From assembly GCA_002473165.1 (NCBI GenBank), contig DKSD01000001.1:62409-126408 (forward strand): DNA of 64,000 nucleotides. The letters are read 5' to 3'. Below the pieces are notes generated by a model, which saw only the letters and a program-made list of their open reading frames with translations, was not told where the DNA came from and searched no databases. The stretch comes from Succinatimonas sp. UBA7265 (GTDB lineage: Bacteria; Pseudomonadota; Gammaproteobacteria; Enterobacterales; Succinivibrionaceae). How positions within the stretch are numbered: position 1 is the first letter of the stretch; each line of letters starts with the position of its first letter. This document shows, one piece after another, positions 17,969 to 28,023 of this stretch. The position numbers and the translations under genes were made by a program.

Positions 17969-18694
17969 ATGAGATACGCAAGGCAGCGCCTTATAAAGGA
18001 ATTTGAGCATTTGGACGAGATCCTCGCGCAAAAGCGCGTGGCCGTGGTCGGCACGGGCGGGCTGGGCGGCCTGTGCTGCCGCATGCTAACAGGCGCCGGG
18101 CTGCTGCACCTGACGATCGCCGATGACGATGTCATCGAGGATTCGAATTTGCACCGCCAGGTGCTGTTTAGCGAGGCCGACATCGGCGCCTCCAAGAGCG
18201 CGTGCGCCAAACGCGAGCTTGAGAGGCTCGACAGCCGGGTGCAGGTGCGCACTTTCGGGCGCGTCAGCGAGGACAATTTCGCGGATTTCGCGCAAGGGGC
18301 GGATCTCGTAATGGATCTCTCTGACAACGTGGCGACCAGGCTGCTCATAAACAGGATGTGCGCCCGCAGCCGAACCGATTTTATCCACTGCTCCGTGGCC
18401 GCCTCCGAAGGCATGCTCGCCGCGTTTAAATTTTCAGATCGTAAATCCGCGGCCAGGCACGGCTGCTACGCCTGCCTGGCAGGCGCAGACGCCGCGCCGG
18501 TGTTCCGCGGGATCACCGGCCCCTACGCCGGAGCCATGTCCTGCGCGGCCGCAACCTTGGCGCTGCGCTATTTTGCAGGAGAGGACGTTTTCGGGCGGGT
18601 GTGGCTTTACGATCTCAAAAACCAGAAGATCCGCAGTTTCGCGCTGCACCGGGATCCGCAATGCCCGGACTGCTCAGGAAGCTTTGGGAATTAA
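17969..18694 (+). CDS. thiF: ThiS adenylyltransferase
   Basis: 241-aa E1-like enzyme that adenylates the C-terminal Gly-Gly of ThiS. It has GTGGLGG (nucleotide loop), DDDVIEDSNLHRQ, the RQ pair of the family and MDLSDNVATR. Two CxxC pairs (CYAC, CPDC) form the structural zinc site. AAGGAGG precedes ATG. It could be a MoeB/HesA relative, but the position next to thiS and thiG settles it. Confidence 0.94.
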   Translation: MRYARQRLIKEFEHLDEILAQKRVAVVGTGGLGGLCCRMLTGAGLLHLTIADDDVIEDSNLHRQVLFSEADIGASKSACAKRELERLDSRVQVRTFGRVSEDNFADFAQGADLVMDLSDNVATRLLINRMCARSRTDFIHCSVAASEGMLAAFKFSDRKSAARHGCYACLAGADAAPVFRGITGPYAGAMSCAAATLALRYFAGEDVFGRVWLYDLKNQKIRSFALHRDPQCPDCSGSFGN

Positions 18695-18719
18695 TTTTAA
18701 ACTTGCAAGGATTTATAAC

Positions 18720-18920
18720 ATGCGCGTGACGTTTAACGGCAAAGAGGATGAGGCCGCGGATAACACCACTTTATTGGATTTCATCACCGCCAAGGGGATC
18801 AAGGCCGAGGGTTCGGCCGCGGCCTGCGACGGCGACGTGGTCCCCAAAAAGGAATGGGGGAGTTTCAAATTAAAGGAAGGCATGAGCATAGATGTCTTCA
18901 ATCTGGTCGCAGGAGGCTGA
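18720..18920 (+). CDS. thiS: sulfur carrier protein ThiS
   Basis: 66-aa ubiquitin-fold sulfur carrier ending in the required Gly-Gly (NLVAGG), which is adenylated by ThiF and thiocarboxylated for thiazole formation. The start is the ATG before RVTFNGKE, with AAGGA upstream. A longer frame from 18573 overlaps thiF and is not used. Confidence 0.93.
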   Translation: MRVTFNGKEDEAADNTTLLDFITAKGIKAEGSAAACDGDVVPKKEWGSFKLKEGMSIDVFNLVAGG

Positions 18921-18924
18921 CAGC

Positions 18925-19707
18925 ATGACAGAAAAATTAAAGCTCGCAGGCAGGGAATTTGACAACCGCCTGATCATCGGCACCGGCAAGTATTCATCAG
19001 GGGAGCAGCTGGCGCAGGCCTGCAAGGCCTCCGGGGCGCAGATAGCCACCATGGCCGTAAAGCGCGTCGACGCCGAGCGCCATTCAGATGAGATCGTCAA
19101 ACCCTTAAAAGATCTGGGCGTGACGTTTATGCCGAACACCTCTGGCGCCAAGAACGCCAAAGAGGCGGTGTTCGCCGCCCGCCTGGCCCGCGAGGCTTTG
19201 GGCACGGACTGGATCAAAGTGGAGATCCACCCGGACGTGCGTTATCTGCTGCCCGATCCGGTTGAGACTTACAACGCCTGCAAGCAGCTGTGCTCCGAGG
19301 GCTTTAAGGTCTTCCCGTACATCCAGGCCGATCCGGTTCTGGCAAGGCTGCTTGAGGAGCTCGGCTGCGCCGCGGTCATGCCGCTGGGAGCGCCCATCGG
19401 CTCGGCCCGAGGCCTCGAGACGCTGCCCATGCTTAAGATCATCATCGAGAACGCCCGTGTGCCGGTCGTCGTCGACGCCGGGATCGGATCGCCCTCTGAC
19501 GCCTGCCGCGCCCTGGAACTGGGCGCCGACGCCGTGATGGTCAACACGGCGATCGCCGCCTCAGGCGATCCTGTGGCCATGGCAGGCGCGTTCCGCGCCG
19601 CCCAGGAAGCCGGGCGCGCGGGCTACGAGGCAGGGCTGGCCGGGCGCAATGAGACCGCAGTCCCCACCTCGCCTATGGAGGCTTTCTTAAAGGAGGCCAT
19701 GAAATGA
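18925..19707 (+). CDS. thiG: thiazole synthase
   Basis: Makes the thiazole phosphate from DXP, dehydroglycine and ThiS thiocarboxylate. 260 aa from the ATG at 18925, which has AGGAGG 9 nt upstream; the longer frame from 18892 overlaps thiS. Motifs are LIIGTGKY, the TMAVKRVD segment with the Schiff-base Lys near its end region (KVEIHPD), MPLGAPIGSARG and VVVDAGIGSPSDA. Overlaps thiH by 4 bp. Confidence 0.96.
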   Translation: MTEKLKLAGREFDNRLIIGTGKYSSGEQLAQACKASGAQIATMAVKRVDAERHSDEIVKPLKDLGVTFMPNTSGAKNAKEAVFAARLAREALGTDWIKVEIHPDVRYLLPDPVETYNACKQLCSEGFKVFPYIQADPVLARLLEELGCAAVMPLGAPIGSARGLETLPMLKIIIENARVPVVVDAGIGSPSDACRALELGADAVMVNTAIAASGDPVAMAGAFRAAQEAGRAGYEAGLAGRNETAVPTSPMEAFLKEAMK

Positions 19708-20837
19708 GCTTTTACGATGAGATCTCAAAGCTTGACGTCGATAAGTTCCGCGATCTCGTCGACAGCCGCACCGACGCCGACGTCGAGCGCGCTCTGGCCA
19801 AAAACGGCAAAAAAACCGTTGAGGACTTCGCGGCGCTGATCTCGGAGAACGCGCGCCGCCATTATCTGAACGTCATGACGCGCATGTCAGAGCAGATCAC
19901 CCGCCGCCGTTTCGGCCACTGCGTGAACATGTATCTGCCGCTGTACCTGACGAACCTGTGCAACAACAAGTGCGCCTACTGCGGCTTCTCGGCGTTGAAC
20001 AAATTCAAACGCGTCGTGCTCACCATAGACGAGATCCGCGACGAGTGCGAAGCCATCGCGAAGATGGGCTACCAGAACATCCTGCTCGTCTCAGGCGAGA
20101 ATGATCGCCGCGGCGGCATGGACTATTTCAGGCAGGTGCTGCCCGTGGTCAAGGATTACGCGGCCTACTTGCAGATGGAAGTGCAGCCGCTCTTCGAGGA
20201 GGATTACGCCGAGCTCAAGACTCTGGGCCTTGATGCGGTGTCCGTCTACCAGGAGACCTACCACCCGGGCTTTTACAAAAAAGTCCACTTAGGCGGCAAA
20301 AAAGCCGACATGCGCTGGCGCATGGAGACGCCGGATCGCTTAGGCCGCGCCGGCATCGACAAAGTCGGCGTGGGCGCGCTTTTGGGCCTGTATGACTGGC
20401 GCGTTGATCTGTGCGCTGTGGCTCTGCACCTTTTATATATGCGCGAGCATTACTGGAAGACCGCGCTGTCCGTCTCCTTCCCGCGCATGCGCCCGGCGGC
20501 CGGCGGCTTCCAGCCCACTTCCCCGGTGTCGGATGCCAAGCTCGTGCAGTTTATCTGCGCCTTCAGGATCTTCGACAACGAACTCGATCTGGCGATCTCC
20601 ACCCGCGAGAGCGCGGAGTTCCGCGATCTCATCATCCCTCTGGGGATCACCGCGGTGTCGGCGGGATCTTCCACAGAGCCCGGGGGCTACGCCCACAAAG
20701 GCAAGGCCCTCGAACAGTGGACAGTCAACGACAGCCGCAGCGTGGGCGAGGTGGTAAGCGCGCTGGAGAGCAGCGGCTTTGACGCCGTGTTCCACAACGC
20801 CTCCACCACCTATTTCAAGGCCTCAGGCGCGGTTTGA
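19704..20837 (+). CDS. thiH: 2-iminoacetate synthase (tyrosine lyase)
   Basis: Radical-SAM enzyme cleaving tyrosine to dehydroglycine and p-cresol; the oxygen-sensitive alternative to ThiO, consistent with an anaerobe. 377 aa with the CNNKCAYCGF cluster motif and the C-terminal BATS-type domain (ISTRES, GAVSAGSSTEPGGY-like region). Start overlaps thiG (ATGA). Last gene of the operon. Confidence 0.96.
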   Translation: MSFYDEISKLDVDKFRDLVDSRTDADVERALAKNGKKTVEDFAALISENARRHYLNVMTRMSEQITRRRFGHCVNMYLPLYLTNLCNNKCAYCGFSALNKFKRVVLTIDEIRDECEAIAKMGYQNILLVSGENDRRGGMDYFRQVLPVVKDYAAYLQMEVQPLFEEDYAELKTLGLDAVSVYQETYHPGFYKKVHLGGKKADMRWRMETPDRLGRAGIDKVGVGALLGLYDWRVDLCAVALHLLYMREHYWKTALSVSFPRMRPAAGGFQPTSPVSDAKLVQFICAFRIFDNELDLAISTRESAEFRDLIIPLGITAVSAGSSTEPGGYAHKGKALEQWTVNDSRSVGEVVSALESSGFDAVFHNASTTYFKASGAV

Positions 20838-20848
20838 TTCCGTTTTGA

Positions 20849-20885
20849 AAAAAGAGGGCGGCCACCGGCCGCCCTCTTTTTTTTC
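20849..20885. terminator. thi operon terminator, bidirectional
   Basis: GC-rich stem AGAGGGCGGCC/GGCCGCCCTCT with an ACC loop, flanked by A-run and an eight-T run; also serves the converging YfaS gene. Confidence 0.92.
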
Positions 20886-20892
20886 GGCACGC

Positions 20893-23800
20893 TTATTCGA
20901 CTTTGACCGAGGCCTCGTCACTGTAGAAGACGCTGTGGCCTGAGCCGTAATCCTCAACGGCGGACACCGCGGGCACTGTGAACGTGCCGCGGCGCGTGGC
21001 GCGCATGATGACGCCGATGCAGAAGCTCTTGGAGCGGTAGCTCCCGGCGTTGAAGATCATGCCGTGTTCGCTGTTGCGGAAGCGTTCTATCTTGATGAAA
21101 GAAGGGGTGCGCGGGTACTGCGGTTCCAGGCCTTCGGCAAAGCGCACGAATTCCAGCCCCGGGATGCTGCCTGCGGTAAAGGTCAAAGGCGAGGTGCCGG
21201 GGGTGCGCCGCGAGCACTCCAGGATCATGAGCACCTCATCGCCGCTTCTGAGCACTTTAGGCGTCCCTGAGAGCTCCCGGTTTTGGGCATACCAGCTGAT
21301 TTTAATGTCCAAAGGCTGGCCATCGGAGTTTTGCGGGCGTTCCGTGTCGATGCCGTAGACTGAGGCCGTGCAGTAGCGGGGCCTGGCGGTGGGGTTCTCC
21401 AGCACCGTCCTGCTGCCGTTTTCCGGGAAGGGCAGCACCTCGCGGCGATCGCCTTCAGGCACCATCAGGTGCTGGGAGAGCAGCGCTCCCAGCGCCAGAG
21501 GCTGGGTCTTTTCGGTAAACGAGCTTTCGGCAAGCGCCGTAAGCGCCGGGCGGAGGATCCGCAGATCGCCGGTCCCAAACGCCGCGGCGGCGGCGAGCAC
21601 GGCCGCCGCCGAATGCTGCACCGTCTCCTCGGGGAGCTCGCGGAACGAGTTGAGCTCTCTTAAGTATGAGTAGGTTTCAGGCCAGGCATTGGGGTTGCGC
21701 AGCCGCTTCCTGAGCTCGAGCATCCGCGAGAGGGCGTCTGAGGCCTCATGCAGCGCCCGGTAGCCGACATCGGATATGCCTGAACGTACCAGCGCCGCGG
21801 CCGTAAGCGCCAGCACGGCCGGGGATTTTATTTCGTGTTTTTCCACAAAGCCGATGGCGGTCTCGATATCCTCCTGGCTTTGATAGCGCGCATGGCTTCC
21901 TGAGAGCGCGAGCGCTTTGACCGGAGCGGGAATGAGCGGATCGTTTATATAGGCCCGGGTGCGTTTTTGCAAGGCCGCAAGCTGTTTTTCGCTTACCTCA
22001 AAGCCGAGCTCTTTGGCTGTTTCAAAGCATACCTGAGCATAGCAGACTGCTGGCACCGGTTCTGTGCCGAGCGGCCCTTCATCGGCGACGGAGCCGTCAG
22101 CGCGGATAAAAGAGGCGATGATGTCAAGGCGCCTTTGGATCAGCGAACGCAGCTCCTCGACAGTGAGACCCCCCGGAGCATTGGTCTGGGCGGCGTCCGG
22201 GCCGCGGTGGGCGCTTAGCAGTTCGTAATTCCCGTTCATGAGCGCGATGGCGATCGCCAGGCGGTCCTGCAGGCTCAGCGAGTCTTTGTCCAGCAGTACC
22301 CGGTTGTACACTCCGGTGTTCACATAGGGCATGGTTCCGCATTCCACGGAGCGCACCGAGCTCTCGCTGAGATCGGCAAGCGGCATGAATTCAAGCTTTT
22401 CGCCGGGCTTTAAACGCAAGCTCCGCGTAAACAGGCGCGGATCCCAGGGATCGCTGACCTGGATGCGGCGCACGAGCGAGGTGTTGCCGTCTTTGCCGGC
22501 AAGCGAGATCTTCACCTGGCCGCTGCCGCGCTTTAAGGCGGTGATCGGCACTGACACATAGGCGGTGTCGCCGCGCAGCAGCGAGACGCTGCGCTTTAAG
22601 CCGCAGCGCACTGTGCCCGCACAGCTGACATCGAGCGCAAAATCTCCGCTTGAGACGTTGTTTGTCATGACGATGTCAGGCAGCAGCACGTCGCCGGTGT
22701 GCAGCGCCTCAGGCAAATCGGCCACCAGGTTCTGAGGGTAGCTGATGTCGACGCTGCGATTGGCAAAGCCGGTGCTCTCGTCGCTCCAGGCCCTGAGGAT
22801 GATGCGGACGCGCTGATCGCGGTGCTGCAGCGGGATCCTGACGCTTGAGCCGTCTTTGCGCGGGGTGAGCACCGGGCTGGAGTAAAAGGTTTTGATCGCG
22901 TCAAAATCAAGCTGATCGTCAGTGAAGAGATCGAGCGAGGACTGATCGCGGTAGGCGTAGGGCACGCTCACAGCCGTGAGCTGGTAGCGCTGCTCGCTGC
23001 CGCTTAGCGATTTGACAGCCACCTTGAGGTAGGAGCCCGGGGTCGTGCCGGAATCGTCGGCGATCTCAAGGCGCGGCAGCATCACAGCGTCCGGGCGGCT
23101 TACCTGAAACTGCGTCTGGCCGCAGGCCATGACCTGGGACTGGCGGATCTGCGCATTGAGGTAAAAGAGCTGGATCCTGACTCTGACATCCTTGCCCAGC
23201 CCTTTGGTTACCGGGATGGTGAAAAAGTTGTGCCCCTCCCGAGCCTCAAGCGGCAGGATCTGGCGCCCTGAGGCCGAGTCGATGATGATCTCGCCGCGTC
23301 CGGCTTTAGGGCTTTCAAAGCTGATGACGGCGTTTTCGCCGACGCGGCGGAGTTTGTCTGCCTTTAAATAGAGGTGATCAGCGGTGTAGGAGACGCGCCC
23401 TGAATCGCGCATGAACATGAGCGAAGTGCGAAAACCGTCCACGGTTGAGGCCTGGATCAGGTATTCGCCGGGCTCAGGCGGGAAGGGGACCATGCCGCTT
23501 TCAAGACGGTCGCGGCTGATGCTGAGCATGCCCTGCATGAGCCTTGAGAAACTGCGTTTCATGACGAATTTCCAGCCGTCCGTCGTGTGCATGTAGGCCG
23601 GGGCTCGCTCTATGCGGTAAATGGTGAACCAGGCGCGCCCGGATAACGGGCTGCCTTTGGCGTTGAACAGCCTGATGCTCAGCGCATTCTCGCCTTTCCA
23701 GACGGTTTCGGCGATGCCGCAGACATTCACCGCCTGCAGATCCGGATCCTGGATACGCTCAAGCGGGTTGATGAGCGAGTTTTCCTGATGGGGCCGGTCT

Positions 23801-25347
23801 ATGCCCTCAGAGGGGTTTAATTCCAGCTCATAGCGAAAAGCCTGGGACCCCACAAAGTACTCGGGGTATTCAGGGAACGGGTGCAGGCTGCGGCGCCGCG
23901 TCTGAGCGGCGCTGCCGCCTGATACCGGGCCTTCCGTCCCCGGAAGCACTGAGTAGAGGTGATCCTCGGGGTTGCGCACCCTCACTGAGGTGAGCGAGAC
24001 TTCTTTGCCGAATACATCAGAAAGCCGCAGGCGCCAGGTGCCGGAGAGCAGCAGCGGCGGCAGTTTGAATTCACCGCAGAAGGCGTGTCCGCCCTGATCC
24101 TCAAGCTTTAAAGTGCGGTAGACGCCGCCTTCAGGCGTGATCACGTCGAGGTAATAGCGGCTGCCGCCTCCGGCGCGCAGATCCGGGGAGCGCACCAGCG
24201 CCAGGTAATTCACGCTCTCGCCAGGCGAGTAGATCTGGCGGTCGGTGAAGGCGTTTACCGTGTCCGGGCAGGATGAAGGATTGGTGCTGCACACCCCGCG
24301 CCGGAAGCTGTCAGCGGGGATGAGCTCCGTGAGACTGTCAGGGCCGTGGCCTGAGAGCACCCGGACGCGCAGGCCGCTTTTAAAATCCCCGTGCAGGCTC
24401 GCGATGCCGTTCTCCGCGGTAAGACCGGTAGCCAGTTCTTTGCCGTCATCGTTAAGCACCGAAACGCGCGCCCGCCTCTCAGGGGCGGCTGACAGGGCGG
24501 AGTGCACGCTGACGAGCAGTGTCTCCCCGGTCTTGAAGATCTGCGCCTGCATCGAGGTGTGGCGGTCGATGACAGCGCCCCAGATGACATTGTCATTGCC
24601 CCCTGCGGCGATCTCGGCTGCCTGATCAAAGGATAAAAGCGGATCGCTGGCCACGATCATGACGGCGGTTTCCGGGGCTTTGCCGGTGCTGAGCAGGTAT
24701 TCGCCTGACAGGCGGCTGTGACGGTTGAACCGCGAGCCGGCGATGAGGCTTTGGCCTTTTACGTAGCCGCCTTTTAAAAGCTCCGCGGCGTTGTTCACGC
24801 CGATGGCCGGGCCTGAATGGGAGAACGGCACGATGCGCCTTACTCGCGAGAGCGGAACGCGTACGGCTGTCAGGCGCACCTGCTGGAGGTTCACCGATTC
24901 AAAGAGGACGCTGCGGTAGCTGAGATCCGCAACGTCACCCGGGGCGAATTTCAGCGAGAGCCGTTGCTCCTCAGGCATGGTGGTGATCTCGTAGGTCTGG
25001 TCCTGCGAAAGGCTTTTGCCGCCGTTGCCGGTGAGCCCGGCTTTGATCGTCATGCGGTAGGGCGTTTCAAACCTCAGGCCGCGCACGCACACGGTGTCGC
25101 CGTTTAAGGAAAAGAGCGGAGAGAGCGAATTGTCGAGATCCTCGCCTTCTATGGAGATGTACTTGCGCAGATCGAGCCAGGAGAGCTGGGAGAGATCATC
25201 GTTGAACGTCGCGCAGAGCATCGGGTTGTTCTCAGGGCCGCGCTTTTCGGTAAAAGCGCTGACCTTAAGCTCGGAAGCGTGCGCGGCAGAGCAGACGAGC
25301 GCCGCGGCAGGCACAAGCGCCGCCGCAAGTCGCATAAATTTCAGCAT
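20893..25347 (-). CDS. yfaS: YfaS-type bacterial alpha-2-macroglobulin
   Basis: Large periplasmic protein of 1484 aa thought to inhibit foreign proteases. The signal peptide at the chosen ATG (MLKFMRLAAALVPAAALVC... cut at AHA/SE) has no lipobox, so the protein is likely soluble or held otherwise. MG-type beta-domains fill the first two thirds (NAFTDRQIYSPGE is the MG bait-proximal signature), then an alpha-helical complement-like toroid (about 1050-1300) and a receptor-like domain. No CxEQ thioester motif was found; the corresponding region reads SVECGTMPY. This matches YfaS rather than the thioester form YfhM. The frame is open to 25629, but AAGGGA precedes 25347. No pbpC neighbour. Confidence 0.87.
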   Translation of the reverse strand: MLKFMRLAAALVPAAALVCSAAHASELKVSAFTEKRGPENNPMLCATFNDDLSQLSWLDLRKYISIEGEDLDNSLSPLFSLNGDTVCVRGLRFETPYRMTIKAGLTGNGGKSLSQDQTYEITTMPEEQRLSLKFAPGDVADLSYRSVLFESVNLQQVRLTAVRVPLSRVRRIVPFSHSGPAIGVNNAAELLKGGYVKGQSLIAGSRFNRHSRLSGEYLLSTGKAPETAVMIVASDPLLSFDQAAEIAAGGNDNVIWGAVIDRHTSMQAQIFKTGETLLVSVHSALSAAPERRARVSVLNDDGKELATGLTAENGIASLHGDFKSGLRVRVLSGHGPDSLTELIPADSFRRGVCSTNPSSCPDTVNAFTDRQIYSPGESVNYLALVRSPDLRAGGGSRYYLDVITPEGGVYRTLKLEDQGGHAFCGEFKLPPLLLSGTWRLRLSDVFGKEVSLTSVRVRNPEDHLYSVLPGTEGPVSGGSAAQTRRRSLHPFPEYPEYFVGSQAFRYELELNPSEGIDRPHQENSLINPLERIQDPDLQAVNVCGIAETVWKGENALSIRLFNAKGSPLSGRAWFTIYRIERAPAYMHTTDGWKFVMKRSFSRLMQGMLSISRDRLESGMVPFPPEPGEYLIQASTVDGFRTSLMFMRDSGRVSYTADHLYLKADKLRRVGENAVISFESPKAGRGEIIIDSASGRQILPLEAREGHNFFTIPVTKGLGKDVRVRIQLFYLNAQIRQSQVMACGQTQFQVSRPDAVMLPRLEIADDSGTTPGSYLKVAVKSLSGSEQRYQLTAVSVPYAYRDQSSLDLFTDDQLDFDAIKTFYSSPVLTPRKDGSSVRIPLQHRDQRVRIILRAWSDESTGFANRSVDISYPQNLVADLPEALHTGDVLLPDIVMTNNVSSGDFALDVSCAGTVRCGLKRSVSLLRGDTAYVSVPITALKRGSGQVKISLAGKDGNTSLVRRIQVSDPWDPRLFTRSLRLKPGEKLEFMPLADLSESSVRSVECGTMPYVNTGVYNRVLLDKDSLSLQDRLAIAIALMNGNYELLSAHRGPDAAQTNAPGGLTVEELRSLIQRRLDIIASFIRADGSVADEGPLGTEPVPAVCYAQVCFETAKELGFEVSEKQLAALQKRTRAYINDPLIPAPVKALALSGSHARYQSQEDIETAIGFVEKHEIKSPAVLALTAAALVRSGISDVGYRALHEASDALSRMLELRKRLRNPNAWPETYSYLRELNSFRELPEETVQHSAAAVLAAAAAFGTGDLRILRPALTALAESSFTEKTQPLALGALLSQHLMVPEGDRREVLPFPENGSRTVLENPTARPRYCTASVYGIDTERPQNSDGQPLDIKISWYAQNRELSGTPKVLRSGDEVLMILECSRRTPGTSPLTFTAGSIPGLEFVRFAEGLEPQYPRTPSFIKIERFRNSEHGMIFNAGSYRSKSFCIGVIMRATRRGTFTVPAVSAVEDYGSGHSVFYSDEASVKVE

Positions 25348-25443
25348 CGGTGATCCCTTTCCATAATATGATCGGGATTTTATAGCATTCGGCCGGGCGC
25401 AGTTATGAAGCCGCCCTGCAAAACAGAAAATTACGGAGTGTTT

Positions 25444-26295
25444 ATGCTCGAGGATATCGCGCCGCACCGCCTGGACATCGGCTACGGCCCAAAGCGCAAA
25501 CCGGCGCCCGATTCCCTGGTGCTGGCCGCGCGGGGAAATTTCATCCTCTGTGCCTTGGAGGGCGGGGCTGTGAGGCTGCCGCGTCTTGATGAGCTTGACA
25601 GCGCGCAACAGCGGCAGGAGTTTTGGCATCTGCTAAACCTGGATGACACCGGGATCTTCATGCCGCAGGGCACGCTTACAGCACGCGCTCCTTACTCCTG
25701 GCAGCCCCACCAGGTGCTGCGCGGCGGAAATCCTCAGGAACTGTGCTTTGCCGCTTACACGGCAAGGCAGCTGAGCCTGTGGTACCAGGATCACCGCTTC
25801 TGCGGGCGCTGCGCCCATGAGCTTGAACGCTCGTCGCAGGAACGCGCGCTGGAGTGCCCAAAGTGCGGCGCCGTCGTTTACCCTAAGATCTGCCCGGCAG
25901 TGATCGCTGCTGTGACTGACGGCGAGAGGATCGTGGTGACGCGCTACCACGACCGCCCTTACCGCGGCCTGGCGCTCATTGCGGGCTTTTGTGAGATCGG
26001 GGAGAGCCCTGAGGACACGGTGCGCCGCGAGGTCATGGAGGAGGTCGGGCTTAAGGTGCGCGACATCCGTTATGTGGGATCGCAGCCCTGGGGCGCCGAC
26101 TCCGATTTGCTTTTGGGCTTTGTCTGCACCCTTGACGGCAGCGATCGCATTGTAAGGCAGGAGGACGAACTCTCCGAGGCGCTGTGGGCGCAGCGCTCTG
26201 AGCTGCCTGACGGCAGCGGCCTGAGCCTGACGCGCACCATGATCGGCCTGTTCAAGGCAGGAAAGCTCGTCCCCGGCGCGCTCGCGCGCGCGTGA
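25444..26295 (+). CDS. nudC: NAD(H) pyrophosphatase NudC
   Basis: Nudix hydrolase that cleaves NADH and removes NAD caps from RNA. 283 aa from ATG 25444, which has ACGGAG 7 nt upstream; an ATG at 25405 lacks one. The zinc ribbon is CGRC-x(15)-CPKC. The Nudix box runs GFCEIGESPEDTVRREVMEEVG, then the NudC signature WG near SQPWGADSDLLLGF (family: SQPWPFPxSLM). Convergent with the GH13 gene. Confidence 0.92.
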   Translation: MLEDIAPHRLDIGYGPKRKPAPDSLVLAARGNFILCALEGGAVRLPRLDELDSAQQRQEFWHLLNLDDTGIFMPQGTLTARAPYSWQPHQVLRGGNPQELCFAAYTARQLSLWYQDHRFCGRCAHELERSSQERALECPKCGAVVYPKICPAVIAAVTDGERIVVTRYHDRPYRGLALIAGFCEIGESPEDTVRREVMEEVGLKVRDIRYVGSQPWGADSDLLLGFVCTLDGSDRIVRQEDELSEALWAQRSELPDGSGLSLTRTMIGLFKAGKLVPGALARA

Positions 26296-27966
26296 TCAGG
26301 AGAGCAGCACGACGGCCGCAGCGCCCGGTGCGGCCGTGAGCGCGCCGTTTTCAAGCGCGGTTTCGCCGGTTTTAAGCAGGATTTCCCCCTGCGCCGCAAG
26401 CGCGCACGGCTTATCGGAGAAATTGGCGCACACGAGGATGCGCTGTTTTGCGCTCTGCCGCACATAGGCCATGCATGCTTCATTTTTGCAGTCAAGAGCC
26501 AGGGTGCGGCCCCAGGTGAGGCATTCGCTGTATTGCGGATCTTTGCGCAGCGCGATGAGCTTTTTGTAAAAGCAGAGCACGGAACCGGGATCGGCAAGCT
26601 CTTTTTTGACATTGAGCGTGCGGTGATCCTGGTGGAGACGGATCCACGGCGTGCCTGTGGTGAAGCCTGCCGTGTCGCTGTCATCCCACAGCATCGGGGT
26701 GCGGCTTTGATCACGGGTGTGCAGCGAAACCCTCTCCAAAGCCTGCGCTTTTGTCATGCCGCGGCTGAGGCATTTTTCGTATTCGGTGAAAGCGACGAGA
26801 TCGCGAAACTCGCTTTGATCGGCAAATTCCGTCTTCGTCATGCCGAGTTCCTGCCCCTGGTAGATAAAGGGGATGCCGCGCAGCATCATGAAGGCCGCGG
26901 CCAGGCATTTGGCCCCCTGCGGCCCTTCAAGATCTTTGCGCAGGTAAAAGCTCACGGCGCGCGGCTCGTCGTGGTTTTCGGTGATCACAGCAGGAAAGCC
27001 GACGTCAGCGTACAGGGCCTGGCCTTTTAAAGTGCCCCGGCGCCAGAACGCGGCGTCCGGCTTTTCGCAGGCGTAGTAGCCGGGCTTTTTTTCAAGGTTT
27101 TCGCGGACGGTAAAATCAAAGACCGAGGAGAAACAGCCGTCATCGCCGCAGATGTCAGGCAGCACCTGCGGGTTTAAGCCGAAGGCCTCGCCCACCGTGA
27201 AGGCGCCGCGCGGACCGTAGGTGCGATCGCGCAGATCTTTTAAGATAAGCGGCGCCTTGCAGGCCATTTTGGCCGTCATGGCAGCAGCCGAGCAGGTTCC
27301 GTCGCCCAGGGCGTCAGGCGGCAGGCCCGGGAAAGCGGGATCTTTGGCGACGTTCATGATGGCGTCGATGCGAAAGCCGTCTATGCCTTTTTCATCCAGC
27401 CACCAGTTCATCATGGCGCAGACGCGATCGCGCAGCGCTTTGCAGTTCCAGTTGAAATCAGGCTGCTCTTTGGCAAAGTAGTGCAGGTAGAAAAGATTGT
27501 CGCGGCCGGGCACCTTTTCCCACACGCTGCCGCCGAAGTAGGAGCGCAGGTTGTCAGGAGGCAGGCCGTTTTTGCCTTTTACAAAATAAAAGCAGGCCGC
27601 CTCAGGCCCCTCGGGATCGGCAAGCGCCTTTTTAAACAGCGGGTGCTGCGAGGAGCAGTGGTTTACCACGAGATCCATGATGAGCTGCATGCCGCGCGCA
27701 TGCACGCCTTTTAGCAGTTCGTCAAAATCCTCCATGGTGCCAAATTTAGGATCTATATTGCGGTAGTCGGCGATGTCATAGCCGTTGTCCACGCCCGGGG
27801 AGACATAGACAGGGGAGAGCCAGATGAGATCGATGCCGAGAGCTTTTAAGTAATCAAGCCTGGAGGTGATCCCTTTGAGATCGCCTATGCCGTCGCCGTT
27901 GCTGTCCTGGAAGGAACGCGGATAGATCTGATAGGCGATCTTGCCATGCCACCACTGCTTTTTCAT
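26296..27966 (-). CDS. GH13 alpha-glucosidase (oligo-1,6-/glucan 1,6-alpha-glucosidase type)
   Basis: Cytosolic glycoside hydrolase of 556 aa that cleaves alpha-glucosidic bonds in short oligosaccharides. Four GH13 regions are visible: DLVVNH, GFRIDAI (nucleophile Asp), VGEAF (acid Glu) and ENHDEPR (transition-state Asp). The opening YQIYPRSFQDSNGDGIGDL and GFRIDAIMNVAKD favour the MalL/DexB/TreC branch; the exact linkage (1,6, trehalose-6-P or sucrose) cannot be decided. No PTS or transporter gene is adjacent. GGGGAGG precedes ATG. Confidence 0.9.
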   Translation of the reverse strand: MKKQWWHGKIAYQIYPRSFQDSNGDGIGDLKGITSRLDYLKALGIDLIWLSPVYVSPGVDNGYDIADYRNIDPKFGTMEDFDELLKGVHARGMQLIMDLVVNHCSSQHPLFKKALADPEGPEAACFYFVKGKNGLPPDNLRSYFGGSVWEKVPGRDNLFYLHYFAKEQPDFNWNCKALRDRVCAMMNWWLDEKGIDGFRIDAIMNVAKDPAFPGLPPDALGDGTCSAAAMTAKMACKAPLILKDLRDRTYGPRGAFTVGEAFGLNPQVLPDICGDDGCFSSVFDFTVRENLEKKPGYYACEKPDAAFWRRGTLKGQALYADVGFPAVITENHDEPRAVSFYLRKDLEGPQGAKCLAAAFMMLRGIPFIYQGQELGMTKTEFADQSEFRDLVAFTEYEKCLSRGMTKAQALERVSLHTRDQSRTPMLWDDSDTAGFTTGTPWIRLHQDHRTLNVKKELADPGSVLCFYKKLIALRKDPQYSECLTWGRTLALDCKNEACMAYVRQSAKQRILVCANFSDKPCALAAQGEILLKTGETALENGALTAAPGAAAVVLLS

Positions 27967-28023
27967 GCCGGCCTCCCCAGGTGAAAACGTTCAGATCCCT
28001 ATTATAAACGCCGCCAAAGCGCT

